Part shown: positions 1-5,639 of the stretch, one piece after another
How positions within the stretch are numbered: the stretch's first letter is position 1
Layout: each line of letters starts with the position of its first letter
Notes under the pieces: generated by a model
Told to the model about the DNA's origin: nothing
Database searches by the model: none
The model's input: the letters and a program-made list of their open reading frames with translations, nothing else
Translations under genes and position numbers: made by a program
Assembly (NCBI GenBank): GCA_900752475.1
Contig: CAADVJ010000082.1
Location: 1-10,521, forward strand
DNA length: 10,521 bases
Source of the DNA: an uncultured Collinsella sp.
GTDB lineage: Bacteria; Actinomycetota; Coriobacteriia; Coriobacteriales; Coriobacteriaceae
Reading direction: 5' to 3'

Positions 1-1288
1 CGTCTACGGCGGCGGCTTCTCCCTGCAGGAAGCGGAATACGAGGAGGACGCCACCCGCCGCGACTATCTCTGGAATACCCTGGGCACCGCCGTGTGGGGC
101 ATGGTGTTTCCTCTGCTCACCATCGTGTCGACACAGCTCGCGGGTGCCGAGGAGGCCGGTAAGTTCTCCATCGCCTTCGTCACCGGCACGCTCATCATGA
201 TCGCATGCAACTACGGCGTGCGCAATTTCCAGGTATCGGACATCGACGAAAAGACGTCCTTCGCCTCCTACCAGCTCAATCGTTGGATCTGCGGAGCCCT
301 AGCCCTAGGCTGCGGCCTGCTCTACAGCAGCGCCCGCGGCTATGACGCGCATATGGCGACGATCGGCCTGGGCGTCTACCTCTACAAGGTGATCGACGGC
401 GTCGCCGACGTGTACGAAGGCCGCCTGCAGCAGGCCGACAAGCTCTACCTGGCCGGCATGAGCCAAACGCTACGCTCCGTCGGCGTCATCGCGGTCTTTA
501 GCGTGGCGCTGTTCCTCACGCGCAGTATGCCCATCGCGGCCATGGTCATGGGTGTCACCGCCATCGCCTCGCTCGTGCTGGTCACCGCGCCGCTTGCCCT
601 GCTCGAGACCGAAAAATCGCGCCGCGTGAGCCTGCGCGAGGTCGGCCACCTGTTTGTCCAGTGCGTCCCGCTCTTTGGTGCACTGTTCCTGTTCAACCTA
701 ATTGAGAGCATGCCCAAGTTTGTGATGGAAGGCACGCTGGCATACAAATATCAGCTGTACTTTAATGCCCTGTTCTTTCCGGCGCAAGCTATTTTGCTGA
801 GCATTGGATTTATCTATAAACCGCAGCTCCTGCGCTTGTCGAGCATTTGGGCTAATCCTCGCAAGCGTCGTCGCTTTGACCTGATTATTGTTGCCGTTAT
901 GGCGCTGATCGTAGTCATCACCGGCGTGTGCGCCGCATTTATGGCAGGTCCCGGTATTCCCCTCATGAGCTTTATGTACGGCCTCAGCTTTGAACGCTAC
1001 CGTACGCTGGCGCTGCTGATGGTCGTCGCCGGCGGCGTCACCGCGGCCATCGACTTTATCTACGCCATCATCACGGTGCTGCGCCACGCTAGAGACGTCA
1101 CCAAGATCTACCTGATCTGCTTCGCCGTAAGCGTGGTGCTGCCGGTGATCCTGATTAAGCTGCTGGGTCTGATGGGCGCTGTGGTGAGCTACCTAGCCAT
1201 CATGGCCCTACTCCTGGTGCTGCTGATAATCGAGTACGCCAACATCCGCCAACGCATCGAACGCGACCGCAACCCATACGGCGCCTAA
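1..1288 (+). CDS. Polysaccharide/oligosaccharide flippase (Wzx/PST-like), 5'-truncated by window edge
   Basis: A membrane protein expected to move lipid-linked glycan units across the cytoplasmic membrane for capsule, exopolysaccharide or cell-wall glycan assembly. The frame is open from base 2 with no ATG before position 101. It reads RRDYLWNTLGTAVWG, then a hydrophobic first helix and a GAEEAGKFSIAF stretch, which is the usual N-terminal pattern of the MurJ/MATE/PST flippase superfamily. The GTG at 92 would start inside the first helix, so the true start lies upstream of the window. Multiple hydrophobic segments follow, and the protein ends in a basic tail (RQRIERDRNPYGA) with TAA at 1286-1288. 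The stretch around 690-900 is visibly more AT-rich than the two ends, possibly a recombination mosaic as is common in glycan loci. The exact substrate cannot be told. The fold call is firm; the flippase function is inferred from family resemblance. Confidence 0.8.
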   Translation, partial: VYGGGFSLQEAEYEEDATRRDYLWNTLGTAVWGMVFPLLTIVSTQLAGAEEAGKFSIAFVTGTLIMIACNYGVRNFQVSDIDEKTSFASYQLNRWICGALALGCGLLYSSARGYDAHMATIGLGVYLYKVIDGVADVYEGRLQQADKLYLAGMSQTLRSVGVIAVFSVALFLTRSMPIAAMVMGVTAIASLVLVTAPLALLETEKSRRVSLREVGHLFVQCVPLFGALFLFNLIESMPKFVMEGTLAYKYQLYFNALFFPAQAILLSIGFIYKPQLLRLSSIWANPRKRRRFDLIIVAVMALIVVITGVCAAFMAGPGIPLMSFMYGLSFERYRTLALLMVVAGGVTAAIDFIYAIITVLRHARDVTKIYLICFAVSVVLPVILIKLLGLMGAVVSYLAIMALLLVLLIIEYANIRQRIERDRNPYGA

Positions 1289-1323
1289 TTAGCTGCCCGG
1301 TCACCGGAATTTGCGATGGAATC

Positions 1324-1337
1324 ACCCCGTCTGGGGT
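1324..1337 (+). terminator. Small GC stem-loop after flippase gene, weak terminator candidate
   Basis: ACCCC (1324-1328) pairs with GGGGT (1333-1337) around a GTCT loop, 35 nt after the flippase stop. There is no U-tract after it, so it is not a canonical rho-independent terminator. It may instead protect the 3' end of the mRNA. Confidence 0.3.
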
Positions 1338-1367
1338 CTCGTTGCGGACAATATTCATCACGCAAAA

Positions 1368-1490
1368 CTAAGTGAGTAGACTTTTACCGAATCTCCGACC
1401 ACACCAACAGAGCACAAGTCTGTGACCTGCGGTTTTATTGAGGCAAATATGTTGGGTGCTCGGCATTTCCAAAAAAGTCTACTCACTTAG
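1368..1490. repeat. 18-bp perfect terminal inverted repeat element, 123 bp across (MITE-like or structured RNA)
   Basis: CTAAGTGAGTAGACTTTT at 1368-1385 is the exact reverse complement of AAAAGTCTACTCACTTAG at 1473-1490, separated by 87 nt. An 18-bp perfect match in an AT-richer spacer is very unlikely by chance. The interior has no ORF. Shorter complementary words inside (GAGCAC 1410-1415 with GTGCTC 1456-1461) could extend the fold. I could not see a clear target-site duplication at the edges. It could be a non-autonomous mobile element, a dispersed intergenic palindrome, or a structured non-coding RNA. Confidence 0.6.
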
Positions 1491-1518
1491 CCAGCGGGCA
1501 GCCAAATGATTATTTAAT

Positions 1519-1582
1519 CCCCGTCCCAGAGAAATCAATTAGTGGGCAGAAGGGCAAAAGTAGTAAAAAAAGCCCCGTCCCA
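1519..1582. repeat. Two direct copies of CCCCGTCCCA, 54 bp apart
   Basis: The ten bases are identical at 1519-1528 and 1573-1582, and AATTAG follows both (after 10 nt in the first copy, immediately in the second). The copies sit just beyond the 3' end of the minus-strand phosphoesterase gene. The second copy abuts an A7 run on the plus strand, which is a T7 run for the minus-strand transcript. The role is unknown; these may be remnants of a dispersed intergenic repeat or duplicated terminator halves. Confidence 0.4.
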
Positions 1583-1604
1583 AATTAGCTACCCCTTGCA
1601 CCGA

Positions 1605-2444
1605 TTATTCGCCCGGGTTGATGTTCGCGTAGAACTCCGCCCCATCATCGAGCCGCAGGATTCCCACGCGGCCGAACTCGGAGCCGGTGGCGGCGGCGCA
1701 GTCGATGTCGATGCGATCGGGCACACCAGCAGTGTCCTCGCCGCCCAAGCGCACGATCTGCCCGCGTCCCGATTCCTCATCGAGCCCCGCCAGACCACCG
1801 ACCTCGCAATAGCGCCCAAGCGATACCGTGGGCGTGTGACCGCTCACCACGACCGGGCCCTTGCCCTCGGCAGAAAGCAGCCCGGTCGACGCATCCCAAT
1901 AGCCATGACGAATCCACAGCAGGTCATCGGACGACTGCACCGCGAGCATCTGCTGCAGCAGCTCGCGATCGGCACCCACCGCTCCAACGCCATCGGCACA
2001 ATCGACGCCATGCTCAAGCAAAAACGCGCGCGCCGCCTTCATCTCGATTCCAGCATGTACCAGCAGATACGGGCGCTCCTCGGTCTCGACCACCGCGTAG
2101 AGCGGCAGCGCGGCCATCCATCGCACGAGCTCCTCGTATGCCTCAAATTCCATGTCGTTGAGCTGCTCGCGCGTCGTCCAGCCACCGTTGATATCCCAGG
2201 TCTCGGCATCGAGCGGATCCTGACCAATGATGGCATCGAGCATGATCTGCTCGTGATTACCCTTGAGCACGTGGGCGTTGGGCAGCGAGCGCACGAGCTT
2301 AATAACGCCGACCGGATCGGGCCCGCGATCGATCATGTCGCCCAGCACGTACAGCGTGTCGTCGGACGTCAACGAGATCTTAGACAGGGCCTCATCAAGC
2401 GCACGCACGTGCCCGTGAGCATCAGATGTCACATAGATCGCCAT
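1605..2444 (-). CDS. Metallophosphoesterase, PPP-type serine/threonine phosphatase family
   Basis: A 279-aa soluble two-metal phosphoesterase of the PPP/ApaH/PrpA superfamily. All signature motifs are present in order: SDAHG (residues 7-11; family motif DxH), GDMIDRG (35-41; GDxxDRG), GNHE (62-65), LVHAG (128-132) and SGHTP (201-205), with LWIR at 176-179. These supply the metal ligands (Asp8, His10, Asp36, Asn63, His130, His203) and the phosphate-binding His64 and Arg40. The length is near the 220-280 aa usual for bacterial members. The ATG at 2444 is chosen because AAGGAG lies 9 nt upstream (2454-2459) and translation starts directly with the first beta-strand. The natural substrate (phosphoprotein, dinucleoside polyphosphate or other) cannot be read from sequence. 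The gene is divergent from the antiporter, and no operon partner is visible. Confidence 0.9.
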   Translation of the reverse strand: MAIYVTSDAHGHVRALDEALSKISLTSDDTLYVLGDMIDRGPDPVGVIKLVRSLPNAHVLKGNHEQIMLDAIIGQDPLDAETWDINGGWTTREQLNDMEFEAYEELVRWMAALPLYAVVETEERPYLLVHAGIEMKAARAFLLEHGVDCADGVGAVGADRELLQQMLAVQSSDDLLWIRHGYWDASTGLLSAEGKGPVVVSGHTPTVSLGRYCEVGGLAGLDEESGRGQIVRLGGEDTAGVPDRIDIDCAAATGSEFGRVGILRLDDGAEFYANINPGE

Positions 2445-2697
2445 GGTACGCCTCTCCTTGCATTGCGGCCGAAGCCCGGCGCCGCAACTAAAACTTCAAG
2501 TTGAACTTAAACGTTACCCATTGTACTCCGTTGCAATAAAGCTGGAAAGGGTTTCCGAGCAGAGGCAAAGACGGCGGCCGTCTATGACGATATCGCGCAC
2601 GCCCGCAATCCAACCCCATAAACCCACCATCTTTGGGTACAAAAAACCGCAGACAACTGACCGTGCCACGCCAACCACCCAGGAGCGGACACTATCC
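2445..2697. promoter_or_regulatory. Divergent control region between phosphoesterase and antiporter genes, with short palindromes
   Basis: This 253-bp region separates two divergent start codons and must hold both promoters. It includes the symmetric word TTCAAgTTGAA at about 2492-2502, GGAAA-GGG-TTTCC (2534-2546), and AGACGG-cgg-CCGTCT (2569-2583, 6-bp arms). Any of these could be an operator or leader hairpin. A TTGAAC -35-like word lies near 2498, but no good -10 box follows, and the minus-strand candidate (TACAAT near 2520) lacks a good -35. I therefore do not place a promoter. The frame stays open through this region for the antiporter, but the residues there are not transporter-like. 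Confidence 0.4.
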
Positions 2698-4299
2698 ATG
2701 AACCAGATCCTTCTTTTTATCGGCCTCGTCATCATTTTGTGCCTGACCATCAGACCCGTCGGCAAAAAGCTCCCCTTCCCCACCCTGCTTATCTTTATCG
2801 CGCTCGGCATGCTGTTGGGCGTCAACGGCCCGACGCATATCGACTTTAGCGACTACGCACTCACCGAAACCGTCTGCAGCACGGCGCTGCTGTTCATCAT
2901 GTTCTACGGCGGCTTTAACACCAACATCGACCGCGCCAAGCCCGTCGCTGCGCCGGCGGTGCTGCTGAGCACGCTCGGCGTCGTCATCACTGCCGGCATC
3001 ACCGGCGTGTTCGCCCACTTCGCGCTGGGGTTCGACTGGATCGGTGGCCTGCTGCTGGGATCGGTCGTGGCATCCACCGACGCGGCGAGCGTCTTTAGCG
3101 TACTGCGTGAGCACAGCCTGTCGCTGAGAGGTGGCACCGACTCGCTGCTCGAGGTCGAATCGGGCTCCAACGACCCCGTCGCCTACATGCTCACCGCCGT
3201 GCTCGCCACACTCGCGGCCGGCGGCGATATCAACATTCCCGCACTGCTGGCCAAGCAGATTATCCTGGGCGCGGGCCTGGGCCTTGCCCTCGGCTGGGCG
3301 GCGGGCCGCCTGATTGAACGCGCACACGCAACGGCCGAGGGCGCGCAGACCATCTTTTTGTTCGCCGTGGCGATCGTCGCCTACGCGTTACCAAGCTTTC
3401 TGGGCGGCAACGGCTTTTTGGCTGTATACCTGGCCGGCATTGTGCTGGGTGCGAGCGACATCACCGGCAAGGTCGAGATGGCGCACTTCTTTGACACCCT
3501 CACCGAGATGGCAGAGATGACCATCTTCTTTTTGCTGGGCCTGCTCGTTACACCCGCACGCCTGTCGCAAATGCTGCTGCCGGGCCTGGCGCTCATGGCG
3601 TTCATGCTCTTCGTGAGCCGCCCCATCGCCGTCGGCGTGCTCCTGGCGCCCCTTAAGACGAACCCCCGCCAGGTCGCGCTCGTAAGCTGGGCGGGCCTGC
3701 GCGGAGCAGCTTCGGTCGTCTTTAGTCTCTTTGCCGTGGTGGCCGGCGTTCCCGGCGGACACGACCTGTTTGACCTGGTGTTTGTGATTGCCGTGTCGAG
3801 CATTGTGGTGCAGGGCTCGCTGCTGCCGGCGGTGGCGAAGAAGCTCGATATGATCGATGCGACCGGCGACGTGCGCCGCACCTTTAACGACTACCGCGAC
3901 GAGGACGGCATGTCGTTTGTAAAGCTCAAGGTGGGCGCTGGACATCCGTTTGCCGGACGCTCGCTCGCGGACATTGGCAGCGCCACAGACATGCTCGTGG
4001 TCCTGGTGCTGCGCGACGGGGCGCACCCGGTGCTGCCCAACGGCGATACCGTCATCGAGGAAGGTGACCTGCTGGTGATGGCCGCGCCGACGTTTGAAGA
4101 GCGTGCCGAGGTTACGCTGCGCGAGGTCACCGTAACCCCCCACGGTCGCCTGGCCGGCCAGCGTCTTCGCGATGTGCCGCAAGGCAAGCATCCGTTTATT
4201 GTGGTGATGCTCAAACGCGACGGCCAAACGATCATCCCCGATGGCAACACCCTAATATACGCCGGCGACGAAGCCGTCATCGCCACACTAGCATCGTAG
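2698..4299 (+). CDS. CPA1-family K+/Na+:H+ antiporter with two RCK_C domains (NhaP2/CvrA type)
   Basis: A 533-aa integral membrane antiporter that exchanges cytoplasmic K+ or Na+ for protons, for pH and osmotic control. Residues 1-380 are a run of hydrophobic helices with the CPA1 signatures STDAA (126-130) and ESGSNDP (154-160). The Asn158-Asp159 pair is the ion-binding ND motif of electroneutral antiporters, and the conserved WAGLRGA loop (331-337) contains Arg335. The C-terminus carries two TrkA_C/RCK_C-like units (about 406-465 and 478-533), each with the GDxLxxxA-like end (EGDLLVMA, AGDEAVIA). These probably sense a ligand and gate transport. This matches the K+/H+ antiporter NhaP2/CvrA architecture, though Na+ cannot be excluded. 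ATG 2698 is chosen because it begins the first membrane helix and has AGGAG at 2681-2685, a rather long 12-nt spacing. The frame is open back to 2443, but those 85 residues are polar and unlike a transporter. Confidence 0.9.
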   Translation: MNQILLFIGLVIILCLTIRPVGKKLPFPTLLIFIALGMLLGVNGPTHIDFSDYALTETVCSTALLFIMFYGGFNTNIDRAKPVAAPAVLLSTLGVVITAGITGVFAHFALGFDWIGGLLLGSVVASTDAASVFSVLREHSLSLRGGTDSLLEVESGSNDPVAYMLTAVLATLAAGGDINIPALLAKQIILGAGLGLALGWAAGRLIERAHATAEGAQTIFLFAVAIVAYALPSFLGGNGFLAVYLAGIVLGASDITGKVEMAHFFDTLTEMAEMTIFFLLGLLVTPARLSQMLLPGLALMAFMLFVSRPIAVGVLLAPLKTNPRQVALVSWAGLRGAASVVFSLFAVVAGVPGGHDLFDLVFVIAVSSIVVQGSLLPAVAKKLDMIDATGDVRRTFNDYRDEDGMSFVKLKVGAGHPFAGRSLADIGSATDMLVVLVLRDGAHPVLPNGDTVIEEGDLLVMAAPTFEERAEVTLREVTVTPHGRLAGQRLRDVPQGKHPFIVVMLKRDGQTIIPDGNTLIYAGDEAVIATLAS

Positions 4300-4395
4300 C
4301 CATCCCCACCCATAAGTTGCGGTGAAATAGGGATTGAATAGGCTTCTGAACAGCCATTTCAGTCCCTATTTCACCGCAAGTTATTGAGGGGATGG
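4300..4395. repeat. Very long imperfect palindrome after the antiporter gene (REP/BIME-like hairpin)
   Basis: Bases 4312-4338 pair with 4358-4384 as a 27-position stem with one G-G mismatch (4316/4380) and one G-U pair (4334/4362). The core GCGGTGAAATAGGGA pairs perfectly with TCCCTATTTCACCGC. On the same axis the stem continues inward as GGCT/AGCC (4341-4344 with 4352-4355) and outward, after a small internal loop, as CCATCCCC/GGGGATGG (4300-4307 with 4388-4395). The palindrome begins right at the stop codon. It lacks a T-run, and a true terminator follows 30 nt later, so it is more likely a dispersed palindromic element or an mRNA-stabilising stem than the terminator itself. Confidence 0.7.
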
Positions 4396-4426
4396 GTTGA
4401 AAAACATTTGAATTGACACCGAAATG

Positions 4427-4459
4427 AAAAAAGCCGGGGGATGTCCCCCGGCTTTTTTT
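4427..4459 (+). terminator. Rho-independent terminator of the antiporter gene (bidirectional form)
   Basis: GCCGGGGG (4433-4440) pairs with CCCCCGGC (4445-4452) around an ATGT loop. The stem is flanked by six A residues before it and seven T residues after it (4453-4459), so it reads as a terminator on both strands. It lies about 130 nt past the antiporter stop, with no other plus-strand gene between. Confidence 0.92.
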
Positions 4460-4567
4460 ATGCGAGTCAAGACTAAATACTTCTCGGGAAAACGCCGGCC
4501 CATTGCGTCAGCAATTTACGAGCCGCTCTACCCACCTCTGGACGGCTAAGGACTTTCCGCAGGTAGT

Positions 4568-4596
4568 TTGACGAACATATGTTTGCTTATTATAAT
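4568..4596 (+). promoter_or_regulatory. Near-consensus sigma-70 promoter of the DUF3800 gene
   Basis: The -35 TTGACG (4568-4573) and -10 TATAAT (4591-4596) are separated by exactly 17 nt in a locally AT-rich patch. Transcription should start near 4603, giving a leader of about 110 nt. The 108 bp between the antiporter terminator and this promoter shows nothing I can name. A two-codon mini-ORF (ATG GTA TAA, 4622-4630) lies early in the leader, without a clear ribosome binding site. Confidence 0.85.
4574..4583. promoter_or_regulatory. Perfect 10-bp palindrome in the promoter spacer, candidate operator
   Basis: AACATATGTT fills the first ten bases between the -35 and -10 boxes. A dimeric repressor bound here would block RNA polymerase. 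The position is the main support; a 10-bp palindrome in AT-rich DNA can also occur by chance. Confidence 0.4.
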
Positions 4597-4641
4597 ATTA
4601 CTTGAAAGCACCCCTTATCTCATGGTATAAAGAATACGGTT

Positions 4642-4710
4642 CCCTCCAAAAGAGGGGCCTCCAAGAGCCGGGGTCTTACCCCCGGCATTTTTTTGCAAAA
4701 ATGGAGGCCC
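4642..4710 (+). promoter_or_regulatory. Structured leader that sequesters the DUF3800 Shine-Dalgarno
   Basis: GGGCCTCC (4655-4662) is perfectly complementary to GGAGGCCC (4703-4710), which contains the GGAGG ribosome binding site (4703-4707) of the following gene. The stem would enclose the intrinsic terminator at 4667-4694. A small upstream hairpin, CCCTC/GAGGG (4642-4646 with 4652-4656), overlaps the sequestering strand by two bases. Its first arm also contains a second anti-Shine-Dalgarno word (CCTCC, 4643-4647), so alternative pairings are possible. The pattern fits cis-acting control of translation; the signal is unknown. Confidence 0.55.
4667..4694 (+). terminator. Intrinsic terminator/attenuator in the 5' leader of the DUF3800 gene
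   Basis: GCCGGGG (4667-4673) pairs with CCCCGGC (4680-4686) around a six-base loop, then A and seven T residues (4688-4694). It lies between the strong promoter and the start codon, only 20 nt before the ATG, so it would stop most transcripts before the gene. The preceding terminator at 4427-4459 cannot be confused with it, because a promoter lies between them. Confidence 0.8.
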
Positions 4711-4713
4711 ATC

Positions 4714-5391
4714 ATGAGCGAACTCTCCGTCTTCGTTGACGAATCTGGCGACCTCGGAGGCGTCTCCAACTACTACCTCGTCACCCTCGTTTTTCACGAT
4801 CAAAACGATGCAATCGTTGAACGCATTGACCGCTACGAGCGCGCCCTGTCGCAGTCCTCGCTTCCCAATACGCCTTTTCATGCAGGACCCCTACTGAATG
4901 GAAACGGCGACTACAAAGATCTTCCCAAGGAGCAGCGAAGGCACATGTTGAGCGCATTTCGCGCGTTCATTCAGCATCTCCCCATACGCTATCTCTGTCT
5001 GCAATACCGAATGAGCGAATTCGCCGGCAATCAAAACGGTCTCGCGGAGAGAATGAGGCGAGACCTCACAGTTGAACTTTTTGACCATCTGGAATTCTTC
5101 CAGCGATACGACACCGTTAAGATTTACTACGACAACGGCCAACCGATTGTAACGGAGGTCATTCATTCTGCGCTTGAGTACGTTCTAGCAAGGGATGTCA
5201 TCGTATACCGAGAAGCCACACCACGAGCCTACCGGCTATTCCAAGTTGCTAACTACATCTGTACGATCGAGCTAACGGCTATCAAGTTTGACAGCAAGGA
5301 AGATACAAAGACTGATCGGCTATTTTTTGGAACCCGAAGGACGTTCAAAAAGGGATTTCTCTTATATCTCAGGAAGAAAAGGATGAACTGA
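4714..5391 (+). CDS. DUF3800 domain protein, RNase H-like fold, defence-island associated
   Basis: A 225-aa soluble protein of the DUF3800 family. That family has an RNase H-like fold, poorly known biochemistry, and frequent occurrence near mobile elements and phage-defence genes. It opens with the hallmark FVDESGD (7-13), then FHAGPL (55-60), a YYDNGQ strand (138-143), FQVANYICTIEL (176-187) and a basic FFGTRRTFKKGF end (204-215). In relatives as I recall them, the fourth motif reads Q-x-A-D; here the Asp is Asn180, so one presumed active-site acid may be lost. The ATG at 4714 has GGAGG 6 nt upstream. A TTG at 4693 in frame lies inside the terminator T-run and is not credible. Base composition is lower in GC than its neighbours, hinting at transfer. 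It ends 7 nt from the tail of the BREX-linked operon on the other strand. The precise activity is unknown. Confidence 0.85.
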   Translation: MSELSVFVDESGDLGGVSNYYLVTLVFHDQNDAIVERIDRYERALSQSSLPNTPFHAGPLLNGNGDYKDLPKEQRRHMLSAFRAFIQHLPIRYLCLQYRMSEFAGNQNGLAERMRRDLTVELFDHLEFFQRYDTVKIYYDNGQPIVTEVIHSALEYVLARDVIVYREATPRAYRLFQVANYICTIELTAIKFDSKEDTKTDRLFFGTRRTFKKGFLLYLRKKRMN

Positions 5392-5398
5392 CCCGGGG

Positions 5399-5611
5399 TC
5401 ACCAGTCGTCAGACGCTCCGCAGTCGTCATCGACGGCAAAGTCTCGGAGGTCGAGGCCTTCGCGTTCGGCTCGATCTAGGAGTTCTTGGGGCGACTCATC
5501 CTCGATATCCATCACGTCGAGCATGGCGGCCGGAAAGCCCACGCCCGCCGCAGACCCCGCGCGGTCGAGCAGGCTCTCGCGCAGCTGATCTACGTCAACT
5601 TCGATCTTCAT
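5399..5611 (-). CDS. Small acidic 70-aa protein of unknown function, last gene of BREX operon
   Basis: The start is fixed by AGGAGG (5619-5624) 7 nt before ATG at 5611; the longer open frame running back to 5839 overlaps the upstream gene and is not coding. The protein begins MKIEVDVDQLRESLLD, has a Gly/Ala-rich hydrophobic middle (SAAGVGFPAAMLDVM, 20-34), then ESPQELLDRAEREGLDL (39-55) and an Asp-rich tail ending in Trp. It is strongly acidic, with no signal peptide or membrane helix. The layout resembles small proteins I have seen in Firmicutes and Coriobacteriia (ID-x-LR-x-DL ... A-x-x-x-L ... EEL-x-x-A), but I know no function. It follows the 454-aa gene by 28 nt and is probably co-transcribed. 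Its acidity would fit a partner, inhibitor or DNA mimic, which is speculation. Confidence 0.75.
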   Translation of the reverse strand: MKIEVDVDQLRESLLDRAGSAAGVGFPAAMLDVMDIEDESPQELLDRAEREGLDLRDFAVDDDCGASDDW

Positions 5612-5618
5612 GATGAAA

Positions 5619-5624
5619 CCTCCT
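5619..5624 (-). promoter_or_regulatory. Perfect Shine-Dalgarno AGGAGG that sets the start of the 70-aa gene
   Basis: The plus strand reads CCTCCT, giving AGGAGG on the coding strand 7 nt before ATG. It lies in the 28-nt gap after the 454-aa gene. It is the strongest ribosome binding site of the operon part seen, suggesting the small protein is made in quantity. Confidence 0.8.
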
Positions 5625-5639
5625 ACCAGGCCAGGACCC

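Larger units (their letters stand above)
1289..1604. other. Convergent intergenic spacer (316 bp) with several inverted/direct repeats, no gene
   Basis: This spacer lies between two genes that end towards each other. It contains an 11-nt symmetric site (1297-1307, CCGGT-c-ACCGG), a small stem-loop (1324-1337), the long inverted repeat described separately, and two copies of CCCCGTCCCA (1519-1528 and 1573-1582), each followed shortly by AATTAG. On the minus strand the second copy runs into seven T residues (1571-1565), so it may serve as the phosphoesterase transcript end, although its stem is weak. I see no ORF with a ribosome binding site here. Confidence 0.6.

Noticed and set aside
1368..1490. 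The inverted repeat as a CRISPR or a transcription terminator
   Set aside because: There are only two arms, in inverted orientation, with no repeated spacers. There is also no T-run following either arm in the terminator geometry.
1542..2504. A 320-codon open frame on the plus strand opposite the phosphoesterase
   Set aside because: The minus strand carries all PPP motifs and a ribosome binding site. The plus frame has no recognisable domain and no Shine-Dalgarno.
2443..2697. An 85-residue N-terminal extension of the antiporter
   Set aside because: It is polar and compositionally unlike a transporter, and overlaps the divergent promoter region. ATG 2698 starts exactly at the first membrane helix.
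3388..4227. A 279-codon minus-strand frame opposite the antiporter
   Set aside because: It is His/Gln/Arg-rich with no motif, and the opposite strand encodes a complete transporter with the ND motif and RCK_C domains.
4519..4550. AGCCG ... CGGCT inverted words between the antiporter terminator and the DUF3800 promoter
   Set aside because: The 5-bp arms with a long loop are within chance for GC-rich DNA and have no supporting context.
4693..4713. TTG start at 4693 for the DUF3800 gene
   Set aside because: The codon lies inside the terminator T-run and would place the real GGAGG inside the coding region. ATG 4714 has ideal spacing.
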